DNA of 60,444 nt from Candidatus Nitrosopumilus sp. Its GTDB lineage: Archaea > Thermoproteota > Nitrososphaeria > Nitrososphaerales > Nitrosopumilaceae. Position numbers and translations under genes: made by a program. The DNA is taken from contig JAANXA010000012.1 of assembly GCA_018263505.1 (NCBI GenBank), positions 1 to 60,444 of the forward strand. Reading direction: 5' to 3'. Each line of letters begins with the position of its first letter. Position 1 is the stretch's first letter. Positions 50,174 through 58,485 of this stretch are shown here, one piece after another. Under the pieces are notes generated by a model, which was given only the letters and a program-made list of their open reading frames with translations, was not told the DNA's origin and ran no database searches.

Positions 50174-50596
50174 GTGACTAAAACAGATTATGAAAAATTA
50201 CTCAAACGAATTGAAGATAAATTAGGTGATCCAAATAAAGATACTTCTGAACGATTTGAACTGCCTATCGTGGATGTGATGTGGGAGGGGCAAAAGACAT
50301 TTTTACGCAATTTCTCTGAATTTCCAAAAAAATTACGAAGAGATCCCGATAAAGTATTACAATATCTTTCAAAAGAATTTGCAGTTCCTGCTGAAAGACT
50401 TGGAGATAAGGCAATGTTTGTAGGACGAAGAGCGCCTGATGACTTTACTCGATTATTTCAAATTTATGTAAAAGATTACCTTGAATGTCCAACCTGTAAA
50501 AGTCCTGATACAAAAATTCTAAAAGAAAATAGAATTTCATTTTTAATTTGTGAAGCTTGTGGAGCAAAATCTACCTTGAAAGGCAAATATGCATAA
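50174..50596 (+). CDS. Translation initiation factor aIF2 subunit beta
   Basis: The 140-residue protein has the aIF2 beta core (PIVDVMWEGQKTFLRNFSEFPKKLRRDPDKVLQYLSKEFAVP) and the C-terminal zinc ribbon (CPTCKSPDTKI, then CEACGAKS). It binds the gamma subunit and helps deliver initiator tRNA to the ribosome. The start is GTG. The stop overlaps the next ATG (TAATG), the first of the overlaps in this cluster. Confidence 0.95.
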   Translation: MTKTDYEKLLKRIEDKLGDPNKDTSERFELPIVDVMWEGQKTFLRNFSEFPKKLRRDPDKVLQYLSKEFAVPAERLGDKAMFVGRRAPDDFTRLFQIYVKDYLECPTCKSPDTKILKENRISFLICEACGAKSTLKGKYA

Positions 50597-50892
50597 TGCC
50601 ATTTTCTGTTCGTGTAAGTAACTATCAAAACAACACTACTCTCAATATTTGTGATGCAAAATTATTGGGGAAAAAAATTGTGCAAGATGAATTAACTATG
50701 AATATATCTGAAAGCTATTATGGAGAAAAATTTGTTGAAAAAGAAGAGGCAAAATCTTTGTTAAAAACGTCTTCAATAATTAATATGGTTGGAGAAGAAA
50801 CTATTTCTTTATCTGTAGAACTTGGAATTGGAAATGAAAATGGTATAAAAATAATTTCAGGAATACCTTTTCTTATTGTTTTTAAAATGTAA
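50596..50892 (+). CDS. DUF424 family protein
   Basis: The 98-residue protein (MPFSVRVSNYQNNTTLNICDAKLLGKKI...) matches archaeal DUF424, a small alpha/beta protein encoded next to aIF2 beta in many archaea. Conserved features visible are DAKLLGKKI, YYGEKFVEKEEA and SIINMVGE. Its function is unknown; the gene context says translation. The ATG at 50596 shares bases with the aIF2 beta stop. Confidence 0.85.
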   Translation: MPFSVRVSNYQNNTTLNICDAKLLGKKIVQDELTMNISESYYGEKFVEKEEAKSLLKTSSIINMVGEETISLSVELGIGNENGIKIISGIPFLIVFKM

Positions 50893-50951
50893 TGTATAGT
50901 TAAATGATGATGATTTTTTTTATTTACATGGTAATTCATTTTATGTAGTGT

Positions 50952-51746
50952 ATGGAATGTTATGTGATGACTGATATTCTTAGTAGAAAACTAGAATCTA
51001 AAATCGATAATAAACTAAATTCAAAATCTAAAAGAAAATATTTGGAAGATGGTTTTAAAAAAGGCAAGGTTGTCAATGAAGTTTTAGATAAACCTACTGT
51101 AATGACTTTATACAAAATGATTACAGATCATATTATTGCTTATGTTAATGGGGCTGTGAGTGCAGGTAAGGAATCTGTTCTTTTTTGGGGTGTTGATGAA
51201 AATAATATCAATGTTGCTTTGAAAATTTATTTAGTTAGTACTTCTAATTTTAAAAAACGCGAACCATACATTTCTGGTGATCCAAGATTTACTCATGTTA
51301 AAAAAGGAACTAAAAATTTAGTCTATTTGTGGGCAAAAAAAGAATTTCGTAATTTGACCCAATGTTATGAGGCTGGAATCCCTGTTCCAAATCCTCGTAA
51401 TGTAACGAATAATGTACTTGTCATGGATTTTGTGGGCAATGACGGTTCTCCTTCAAATCAATTATTGAATTCTGAAGTAGATGAAAATGATTATGAACAA
51501 TCAATTTCAATTTTAAAAGATATGTACCATAAAGCAAAATTAGTTCATGGTGATTTTTCTGAATACAATATTTTTAAAACAATTGATGGATTGATAGTTT
51601 TTGATTTAGGTTCTGCTGTTGATATTAGACATCCAAATTCTGATGAATTTCTTAAAAGAGATATTAGTAACATTACAAAATTCTTTAACAAAAGAGGCAT
51701 TTTAGTTGAAGATCCAGATATATTATTTGAGGAAATAATAAAATGA
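50952..51746 (+). CDS. RIO1-type serine/threonine kinase
   Basis: The 264-residue protein has the RIO catalytic features: VHGDFSEYNIF (199-206 region, catalytic Asp), VFDLGSAVD (metal-binding Asp), and VALKIYLVSTSNFKKREPYI (ATP lysine at about 91). The eukaryal relatives act in maturation of the small ribosomal subunit; archaeal Rio1 probably does so too. A start at 50967 (MTDILSRK) is an alternative. It overlaps the KH gene by four bases. Confidence 0.93.
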   Translation: MECYVMTDILSRKLESKIDNKLNSKSKRKYLEDGFKKGKVVNEVLDKPTVMTLYKMITDHIIAYVNGAVSAGKESVLFWGVDENNINVALKIYLVSTSNFKKREPYISGDPRFTHVKKGTKNLVYLWAKKEFRNLTQCYEAGIPVPNPRNVTNNVLVMDFVGNDGSPSNQLLNSEVDENDYEQSISILKDMYHKAKLVHGDFSEYNIFKTIDGLIVFDLGSAVDIRHPNSDEFLKRDISNITKFFNKRGILVEDPDILFEEIIK

Positions 51747-52315
51747 GTTTTGAAAAATTAATTCGAATTCCTAATGATCGAATTGCTGTTTTGATTGGAA
51801 AATCTGGTAATGTAAAACAAAAAATCGAACAATCTTGTCACGTTTCTTTGGATATTGATGGTCAAACTGGTGAAGTCATCATAAAATCTATTGGTGATCT
51901 TGAAAAAATTCAACCTTTCAAGGCAATGGAAATTGTTACTGCCATTGGTAGAGGATTTTCTCCTGAAAATGCTATGATGTTATTAAAAGGTGAAAATACA
52001 TTACATGTTATTGATCTTAGAGAATTTGCTGGAAAATCTAATTCAAATATTGAAAGGATAAAAGGGAGAATTATTGGAGAAAGCGGAAGGGCAAGAAAAA
52101 ATATGGAAAATCTAACTAGTACACATATTTCAGTTTATGGAAAAACTGTTTCAATAATTGGTGATGCTAGTAAATTAAGATTAACTGTTGATGCAATATC
52201 TTCAATTTCTAGTGGTGGTATGCATGGTGCAGTTTATGATAAATTAGAAGCTGCCAATAGAAGAACAAAACAAGAAAAAATGCAATTATGGGAAGATCAA
52301 GATGTCTTCTATTAA
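51743..52315 (+). CDS. KH-domain RNA-binding protein (Pno1/Dim2-like)
   Basis: The 190-residue protein has two KH domains: RIPNDRIAVLIGKSGNVKQKIEQ (about residues 7-29) and RIKGRIIGESGRARKNMENLT (about 107-127). Each has its GXXG loop (GKSG and GESG). In eukaryotes Pno1/Dim2 binds rRNA near the 3' end of 18S in late 40S assembly, which fits the rio1 neighbour. It overlaps rio1 by four bases and top6B by 14. Confidence 0.93.
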   Translation: MSFEKLIRIPNDRIAVLIGKSGNVKQKIEQSCHVSLDIDGQTGEVIIKSIGDLEKIQPFKAMEIVTAIGRGFSPENAMMLLKGENTLHVIDLREFAGKSNSNIERIKGRIIGESGRARKNMENLTSTHISVYGKTVSIIGDASKLRLTVDAISSISSGGMHGAVYDKLEAANRRTKQEKMQLWEDQDVFY

Positions 52316-54176
52316 AGAAAAATTTAATCAAATTTCGCCTAGTGAATTTTTTTACAGTAACCGTGATTTAGCTGGATTTAGTAATCCCACTCGTTCATTA
52401 TATACTGCAGTTAGAGAATTTGTTGAAAATGCATTGGATGCCTGTGATCAAAAAGGTATCTTACCTGATGTTCATTTAACAATCAAGGCTGTTGATCCTG
52501 ATAAATCAGATCCTAAACCCTATATTTTGACTGTAAAGGACAATGGCCCCGGAATTGATGCTGAACATATTCCTTTAGCATTTGGAACTGTTCTTTATGG
52601 TTCGAAATTTGGTCTTAAACAAGCTAGAGGAATGTTTGGACTTGGTGCCACTATGGCAATTTTATATGGACAGATTACAACAAATAAACCTGTAATTGTA
52701 AAAAGTTCATCTGATGCAAAAATTCAAAATCAATTTGAAATATTGTTAGATATTCAGAAAAATAAACCTGTAATTGTTAAACATATTACAAAAGAAGTTG
52801 CAAAAAAAGGACTGAGTGTAAGTATTTGTTTAGAAGGCGATTATTCTAAAGCTGGAAATAAAATTAGAGATTATGTTTATGAAACATCTTTGATTACTCC
52901 GTATGCTTCGATAACTTTTGATGATCCAAAAGGACAAAAATTTAGTCACCCAAGATTTGTAAAAAATATTCCTGCACCTCCAACAATCATTAAACCACAC
53001 CCTCATGGAATTGATGTAGAACGAATTAGAAGAATGATTGTTGAATCTCAATTTGAAATACCTACAATTGATGATGCAATGATTGAAAAAGTTAGAAAAG
53101 ATTTAGGATTGTCAAAAAAGAATCTTAGTTTTACTTCTATCATGGATAAGGCAAAGAAGAAATGGAAAAATCTTCCACGCCAAGTTCGAGTTGTAATTGC
53201 TTTAATGTCATTTTTAAAAATGGATTTTGAAAAACTAAACAAAATTAGAATTGAAGACATTGATATGCCAAATAAAAAATTATTTTATTGGGATTTTGGT
53301 GATTCTCAATCTAAATCAATGGATATGGATCCTGAAAGTCAATATTACAAACAACTAACAAATACTGTTCAAGGTGAACCATTAACTACCTTTTTAACTA
53401 AAAGATTTCAACGAGTTGGTCCTACAACTGCAGTAAAATTTGCAGAGTTTGCAAAATTAAAGCCTGAAAAAAGAATGGGAACTCTGACAAATCAAGAACT
53501 TGTCAATCTAAGTGATTCACTTCAGAAATTTGATGATTTTATGGCTCCTGATTCCAGTTGTTTGGCTCCATTAGGCGCAGAACCTCTGGAAAAAGGAATC
53601 AAGAAATTCTTTAACCCTGATTTTGTTGCTGTAGTTCAACGTCCAGCTTCTGCTTATTCTGGTTTCCCATTCATAATTGAGATGGGAATAGCTTATGGTG
53701 GTGACATCAAAACTGGTGGTCCACATGTATACCGTTATGCAAATAGAATCCCACTACTTTATGATGAAGGTAGTGATGTAGTAATCAAAGTAGTAAATGA
53801 TACTGATTGGGGAAGATACAAAGTAAAAGGTGAACCACCTTTCATAATTGTTTCACATATCTGTTCTACAAGAATTCCTTACAAAACTGCTGGAAAAGAA
53901 AATGTTGCTGATAGACAAGAAATAGAGAGAGAATTAAGATTGGCTTTGCAATTCTTATCAAGAAAGTTATCTTCATTTATGTCTAAACGTGGTCAAGCAG
54001 AGGCAGCAAAAAAGAGAGCTAATCTCTACGCAAAATATATTCCAATGATTGCAGAATTTTGTACTGAATTAGCTGGAAAGAAAAAAGAACCTAATTATAA
54101 GAAAATGCTTGAAACTGAAATTGAAACTGAAACTAAAAAAGCTGTAAAGGAGGAAAAAGAAATTGGCAACAAGTAA
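52302..54176 (+). CDS. top6B: DNA topoisomerase VI subunit B
   Basis: The 624-residue protein has the GHKL ATPase elements: EFVENALDACD (N box), DNGPGIDAEH (G1), and GTVLYGSKFGLKQARGMFGLGATM (G2). A transducer domain follows. It binds ATP and clamps the DNA while the A subunit cuts. It overlaps the KH gene by 14 bases and top6A by 14 bases, so translation is coupled. Length is in the normal range (about 530-670). Confidence 0.97.
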   Translation: MSSIKEKFNQISPSEFFYSNRDLAGFSNPTRSLYTAVREFVENALDACDQKGILPDVHLTIKAVDPDKSDPKPYILTVKDNGPGIDAEHIPLAFGTVLYGSKFGLKQARGMFGLGATMAILYGQITTNKPVIVKSSSDAKIQNQFEILLDIQKNKPVIVKHITKEVAKKGLSVSICLEGDYSKAGNKIRDYVYETSLITPYASITFDDPKGQKFSHPRFVKNIPAPPTIIKPHPHGIDVERIRRMIVESQFEIPTIDDAMIEKVRKDLGLSKKNLSFTSIMDKAKKKWKNLPRQVRVVIALMSFLKMDFEKLNKIRIEDIDMPNKKLFYWDFGDSQSKSMDMDPESQYYKQLTNTVQGEPLTTFLTKRFQRVGPTTAVKFAEFAKLKPEKRMGTLTNQELVNLSDSLQKFDDFMAPDSSCLAPLGAEPLEKGIKKFFNPDFVAVVQRPASAYSGFPFIIEMGIAYGGDIKTGGPHVYRYANRIPLLYDEGSDVVIKVVNDTDWGRYKVKGEPPFIIVSHICSTRIPYKTAGKENVADRQEIERELRLALQFLSRKLSSFMSKRGQAEAAKKRANLYAKYIPMIAEFCTELAGKKKEPNYKKMLETEIETETKKAVKEEKEIGNK

Positions 54177-55287
54177 AGCAAAAAAAGATTCTAAATCTAA
54201 AGCACGAAGTAAGAAAGCTGATGATAAACAAAAGAATATTCTTGAAATGTTAAAAAGTCATGGTGCAAAAATTTATGATGATTTAGACAATGGACAATTC
54301 CCAAAATTCTCTATTCCTAGTAGATCTGTAAGTAATATTGTATATGATAAAAAACTTCGACAATACATTTTAGGAAATAATGCTGCTTTGAGAAGTTCTC
54401 GAAACTCTGCACAATTAAGATCATTCACACAATTAATGTGGCTAGCATTTTTTGCAAATCGATTAACTAATGAAAAGAAATCATCTACATTAAGAGATGT
54501 CTATTATTCCTCCCAAGCATTTGCAGTAGAATTTGAAGATCAATCTGAATCTGATAACATTATTGTAGATTTAGAGGCAGTGACTTCTAAGCCTAGAGAA
54601 GATTTTCATATTTTCCCTGAAGAAAGAAGTTCAATTTTTGGTGATTTGAATATTGAATACACTATTCCTGGATATGAGGGGAAAACTATGAATTTAGCAA
54701 ATCACCCTGATGGTTATTCTATAGGTCCTAGTTTGACTACTGCTGAATTGGTAGATACAAGTGCAGAAATTGTTATTGCAATTGAAAAAGGTGGTCTTTT
54801 CACTCGATTCGTTGAGGAACAAGTTGATAAAAAATTTAAATCTATTATCATCAACACTGGTGGTCAGGCACCCCGTTCAACTAGAACTTTATTGAAAAGA
54901 CTTCATGATGAAATGAAATTGCCTGTAATTGTTTTAACAGATGGTGATGTGTATGGAGAGCACATTGCAATGGTAATTAAATCTGGTTCAGCAAATGCTG
55001 CACATCTAAGAGAACTGACAGTTCCTGATGCAAAATGGGTTGGTGTTTGGGCAACTGATATTGAAAAATATAAACTGCCTACAATTCCAATGACTGAATC
55101 TGATATCAAGAGATGTTATGACTTACAAAAAGATCCCAGATATCAAGATGGTATTTGGAAAAAAGAATTGGATGTATTTTTGAGATTAAAAAGAAAAGCA
55201 GAATTGGAGGCTTTTTCAAAATATGGTCTTACTAATATTACTGATAAATATTTGCCACAAAAATTAGAATTAGCAAAAAGTCTTTGA
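54163..55287 (+). CDS. top6A: DNA topoisomerase VI subunit A
   Basis: The 374-residue protein has a winged-helix/5Y-CAP region with the catalytic Tyr of STLRDVYYSS (114 or 115) and a Toprim domain with LTDGDVYGEH. It is homologous to Spo11. It makes the double-strand break and rejoining of topoisomerase VI to relax supercoils and decatenate. The N-terminus carries a Lys/Ser-rich 25-residue extension. The start is TTG inside the top6B end. Confidence 0.97.
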   Translation: MATSKAKKDSKSKARSKKADDKQKNILEMLKSHGAKIYDDLDNGQFPKFSIPSRSVSNIVYDKKLRQYILGNNAALRSSRNSAQLRSFTQLMWLAFFANRLTNEKKSSTLRDVYYSSQAFAVEFEDQSESDNIIVDLEAVTSKPREDFHIFPEERSSIFGDLNIEYTIPGYEGKTMNLANHPDGYSIGPSLTTAELVDTSAEIVIAIEKGGLFTRFVEEQVDKKFKSIIINTGGQAPRSTRTLLKRLHDEMKLPVIVLTDGDVYGEHIAMVIKSGSANAAHLRELTVPDAKWVGVWATDIEKYKLPTIPMTESDIKRCYDLQKDPRYQDGIWKKELDVFLRLKRKAELEAFSKYGLTNITDKYLPQKLELAKSL

Positions 55288-55746
55288 TTATTTTATTCTT
55301 AGTGTTAGTACACCATTTCTATATTTAAAATCAAAAATTTGCATATCATTTGCACCTTCAATTGGAATCTCTTTTGAAAACCCCATTGTTCCGCGTACAT
55401 ATAATATTCCATCCACTAGTCTAACTGCAATTTTATCTTCAGGACCTGGAACTTCAGCTACGAACACAAATTCTCCTTCATTTTTAATAAGATCATATAC
55501 CCAATTCTTTACTTCTTGTTCTCTTGCTTGTGTGTATTGTGGTTTTTGTTCTTTTGCCATTTTCTTTAGAACTTTAACCCAATAAAACATAGTTATTGCT
55601 GCAGCACCAATCAAAATAAAATTAACAAAACCTGAATCTGCTCTTTGTGTCATAATATAGACAATTCCTAAAAATAAAATAACGATTATTGGGATGATGA
55701 AATTTAATGACTGTTCATTTGAGTATGTTCCTTTATAACTTGCCAA
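55288..55746 (-). CDS. Membrane-anchored Hsp20/CS-like domain protein
   Basis: Two hydrophobic helices (residues about 12-30 and 39-57) precede a polar region and a C-terminal beta-sandwich domain. That domain, GEFVFVAEVPGPEDKIAVRLVDGILYVRGTMGFSKEIPIEG...YRNGVLTLRIK, is the pattern of small heat-shock (alpha-crystallin) proteins. I chose TTG 55746 (MASYKGTYSNEQ, 152 residues), because TTTATATTT lies about 28 nt upstream; the frame is open to an ATG at 55800. It would place a chaperone-like domain at the membrane. Confidence 0.75.
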   Translation of the reverse strand: MASYKGTYSNEQSLNFIIPIIVILFLGIVYIMTQRADSGFVNFILIGAAAITMFYWVKVLKKMAKEQKPQYTQAREQEVKNWVYDLIKNEGEFVFVAEVPGPEDKIAVRLVDGILYVRGTMGFSKEIPIEGANDMQIFDFKYRNGVLTLRIK

Positions 55747-55817
55747 ACAGTGAAAATTCTGTTCCACCAAATATAAAGTCTCTTTGACTTTTATTATCAT
55801 TTATCATGTTTTGATTA

Positions 55818-56042
55818 ATGCCAAATGACAAAAAATCAAAATTTTCAATTAAAGAAATTGTGATGAGAGGAACAATTATTGCTGTTATTATTTCGATCCC
55901 TTCACTTATTGTATTTGTCATCACTTGGATGATTTTTGATGATTTGACAACTGGAGTAATTATTGGAATGTTGATTCATTTTATTTTAATGGGATTTTCT
56001 TTGAAAATCTCTAAAAAATTACTGGTAAAAAAATCTGGTTAG
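55818..56042 (+). CDS. Small two-span membrane protein
   Basis: The 74-residue protein has two hydrophobic helices (about residues 14-37 and 43-60) with a short loop (DDLTTGV) and basic ends. It is divergent from the Hsp20-like protein; with 71 bases between start codons the promoters must overlap. The function is unknown. Confidence 0.6.
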   Translation: MPNDKKSKFSIKEIVMRGTIIAVIISIPSLIVFVITWMIFDDLTTGVIIGMLIHFILMGFSLKISKKLLVKKSG

Positions 56043-56078
56043 AGAACATTTTATTGTATAAAATTCTATTTCACAAGT

Positions 56079-56432
56079 ATGGATTATGCTCAAATAGAAC
56101 AGAATCTTATTTCAGAACTTAAACTAGATCCTATTAATGCTAAAGTGTATCTACTTGTAACTTGTAATGGGAAAATGTCTGGAAATGTAATTGCAGATAG
56201 ATTAAACATCACTTTAACTGAGGCAAAAAAAGCATCTTCTGAATTAATGACTTTGGGTGCATTCATTGATGTATCTGAAACTGAATTTGAAGCAATGCAT
56301 CCTAGATTTACTGCAGTTAATATGTATAGACGAATGTGCGAACGTGAAAATACTGAATTTAAAAGAAATAAAGTAGTTGATAGTATTGGTGTCTTTTTAG
56401 AAAAACCCTATGAGGATGCAAGAACTAAATAA
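56079..56432 (+). CDS. TrmB-like winged-helix regulator
   Basis: The 117-residue protein has a TrmB-type winged helix: LKLDPINAKVYLLVTCNGKMSGNVIADRLNITLTEAKKASSELMTLGAFIDVSE. The usual C-terminal sugar-binding domain is absent; the last 40 residues are helical. It is a short member of the family, presumably binding DNA as a dimer; the target is not seen. Confidence 0.7.
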   Translation: MDYAQIEQNLISELKLDPINAKVYLLVTCNGKMSGNVIADRLNITLTEAKKASSELMTLGAFIDVSETEFEAMHPRFTAVNMYRRMCERENTEFKRNKVVDSIGVFLEKPYEDARTK

Positions 56433-56453
56433 TGCAAAAATAGGCATACATCA

Positions 56454-56852
56454 TTGAATGTAGATACCGATTCTTGTAAACATCAACCTGTCTATTTTGG
56501 TGTAGTAAATATTAACATAGATGAAAGAACAATTGGTTCAATTGATGTGTGGAGATGTGGTGTTTGTAAGAAGCGTTTTTGTGAAGAAAAACAACTTGGA
56601 ATTGAAGAATTAGCTGATCTTGTAGGGATGCCTAAAATTGATGCAGATGCAAAATGGGGAGTTAGTGTTTGTAAATTACAACAAGGAAAATACAAATGGA
56701 AATTAGTTAAATTAAAAGAAAATGGAGAAATCAAACATGAGTGTTTGGATGAGCAAGTAATTTCATTAAAAATAAATGATTTTAAAATTGAAGATGAAAA
56801 ACATTGGAGCTTTTTGATTGATGAAAATATTAACAAGTCTGTAGAAATTTAG
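56454..56852 (+). CDS. Hypothetical protein with a Cys/His pair
   Basis: The 132-residue protein has SCKHQPVYFGVV at the N-terminus and RCGVCKKRFCEEKQLG about 30 residues later, four cysteines with possible zinc binding, then a beta-strand half. The start is TTG, so it is uncertain; a later start would cut off the CKH pair. It forms a small cluster with the TrmB-like gene and the next gene. No family is recognised. Confidence 0.6.
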   Translation: MNVDTDSCKHQPVYFGVVNINIDERTIGSIDVWRCGVCKKRFCEEKQLGIEELADLVGMPKIDADAKWGVSVCKLQQGKYKWKLVKLKENGEIKHECLDEQVISLKINDFKIEDEKHWSFLIDENINKSVEI

Positions 56853-56860
56853 TTTCTAAA

Positions 56861-57145
56861 ATGGAATTAAAAGTTCACATAAATAATATTCATGGCAGTC
56901 AAATGGCTGCAAAAATTACTGGAAAATTCACTCTTGATGAAAACGATTTTCGTTTTACTGCAATTGCATTTGGCAGGGTTGGGGGACAAAATATTGGCGC
57001 AAAAATTTCTGATGCTACTGAAAAAGAACTAAAGAAATTGGGATATGATATTGATGAGATAATTATGACTTTACAAAGTAATTTACTTCGAGGTGATTTG
57101 ACTGTGCCTGAAGGACTCAAAAAAGAATCTTTTGTTGATGATTAG
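56861..57145 (+). CDS. Hypothetical small alpha/beta protein
   Basis: The 94-residue protein begins [23 protein letters not shown] and contains [23 protein letters not shown]. It is cytoplasmic with no cysteine. I know no family. It starts eight bases after the previous gene and overlaps the MTA phosphorylase gene by four bases at the 3' ends. Confidence 0.65.
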   Translation: MELKVHINNIHGSQMAAKITGKFTLDENDFRFTAIAFGRVGGQNIGAKISDATEKELKKLGYDIDEIIMTLQSNLLRGDLTVPEGLKKESFVDD

Positions 57146-57933
57146 AATTCTGCTTCTTCTAATGCCTTTGCGCAAGAACAATTTCTGGTTTTAGGAATTT
57201 TATCAATTAATTCTGTAAGGACTTTTTTCGTTTTTTCTACATTTTTTGATAATGTTTCTAACACTTCTTTTGCAGTAACTGGTTTATCTGCCCAAACATC
57301 ATAATCTGTAATTGTTGAAATGGATGCATAACACATCTGTGCTTCTCTTGCCAGTTGGCATTCTGGAACAAGAGTCATTCCAATAATATCTGCGCCAGTT
57401 GTTCTAAAAAATTTTGATTCTGCTTTTGTTGAAAATCGTGGACCTTCAATGCATACGTATGTGCAATCTTTATGCATTTTCAAATCTTGATTATTTGTAG
57501 TATCCAGAATTGATGTTTGCAATTCTGGGCAAAATGGATCTGCTACTGAAATGTGTATTACTTTGTTGTTATCTGAAAATGTTCCCTCTCTTGATTTTGT
57601 AAAATCTAAAAATTGTGTAGGTAATGCAAAATGACCTGGTTCACATTCTTCTTTTAAACTTCCAACTGCTGATGGTGCAATAATTCTTGTAATTCCTAAT
57701 TCTTTGAATGCCCAAATATTTGCTTTAAAATTAATTTTATGTGGTGGAATTGAATGTTTTCCCCCATGTCTGGGAAGAAAAGCAATTTTCCTTCCTTTGA
57801 AAGTTCCAACTGTTATTGTATCTGATGGTTTTCCATATGGTGTGTCCATATCAATTTTTTGAGAATCTTTGAGTAATCCTGAATCATAGATTCCTGTCCC
57901 TCCAAAGATTCCTATCTCTACATCTTTTCCCAT
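57142..57933 (-). CDS. mtnP: S-methyl-5'-thioadenosine phosphorylase
   Basis: The 263-residue protein has the MTAP blocks: [84 protein letters not shown] and [10 protein letters not shown]. The GTGIY start, RHG and MTLVPE pattern fit MTAP over inosine phosphorylase, but substrate choice by eye is not certain. It cleaves methylthioadenosine to adenine. It overlaps apt by one base, and apt then reuses that adenine. Confidence 0.9.
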   Translation of the reverse strand: MGKDVEIGIFGGTGIYDSGLLKDSQKIDMDTPYGKPSDTITVGTFKGRKIAFLPRHGGKHSIPPHKINFKANIWAFKELGITRIIAPSAVGSLKEECEPGHFALPTQFLDFTKSREGTFSDNNKVIHISVADPFCPELQTSILDTTNNQDLKMHKDCTYVCIEGPRFSTKAESKFFRTTGADIIGMTLVPECQLAREAQMCYASISTITDYDVWADKPVTAKEVLETLSKNVEKTKKVLTELIDKIPKTRNCSCAKALEEAEF

Positions 57934-58445
57934 TAATATTTCACCAATGATTTACAATTGTATTTGCTTATTCCTTTTATTCCATTCAATTCTGTTAATT
58001 CGATAATAAATGCAAATCCTGTAATTTCTCCTCCAATTTTTTCAATCAATTTTGCAGATGCTTTTGCAGTACCTCCAGTTGCAAGTAAATCATCACAAAT
58101 GAGAACTTTTTCGCCTTCTTTAATTATGTCTTTTTGAATTTCAATTGTATCTTTTCCATATTCAATTGTGTATGCTAATTTTGTTGTTTTTCCTGGTAAC
58201 TTCCCTGCTTTTCTTATCATTATCATTCCTTTATTATATCTGGATGCTAGGATACTTGCAAGAATGAATCCTCTTGATTCGATTCCTGCAAAAACATCTA
58301 TGTCTTTTGGATGAAAATGTTTTGAAAATTCATCTGTAACCATAGATAATGATGAAGGATCTTTTAAAATAGGGCTAAAATCTCTAAATAAAATTCCTTT
58401 TTTTGGAAAATTTGGATAATCTGCAATTTTTTCTTTAAGATTCAT
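57933..58445 (-). CDS. apt: Adenine phosphoribosyltransferase
   Basis: The 170-residue protein has the APRT pattern [20 protein letters not shown] and the PRPP loop [42 protein letters not shown] is the flexible-hood part. It makes AMP from adenine and PRPP. The gene is upstream of and touching mtnP, giving an adenine-salvage operon: MTA to adenine to AMP. Confidence 0.95.
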   Translation of the reverse strand: MNLKEKIADYPNFPKKGILFRDFSPILKDPSSLSMVTDEFSKHFHPKDIDVFAGIESRGFILASILASRYNKGMIMIRKAGKLPGKTTKLAYTIEYGKDTIEIQKDIIKEGEKVLICDDLLATGGTAKASAKLIEKIGGEITGFAFIIELTELNGIKGISKYNCKSLVKY

Positions 58446-58485
58446 GTGATGTTGAATTGTTTGGTAAAATAAAATTGTTTAACAT

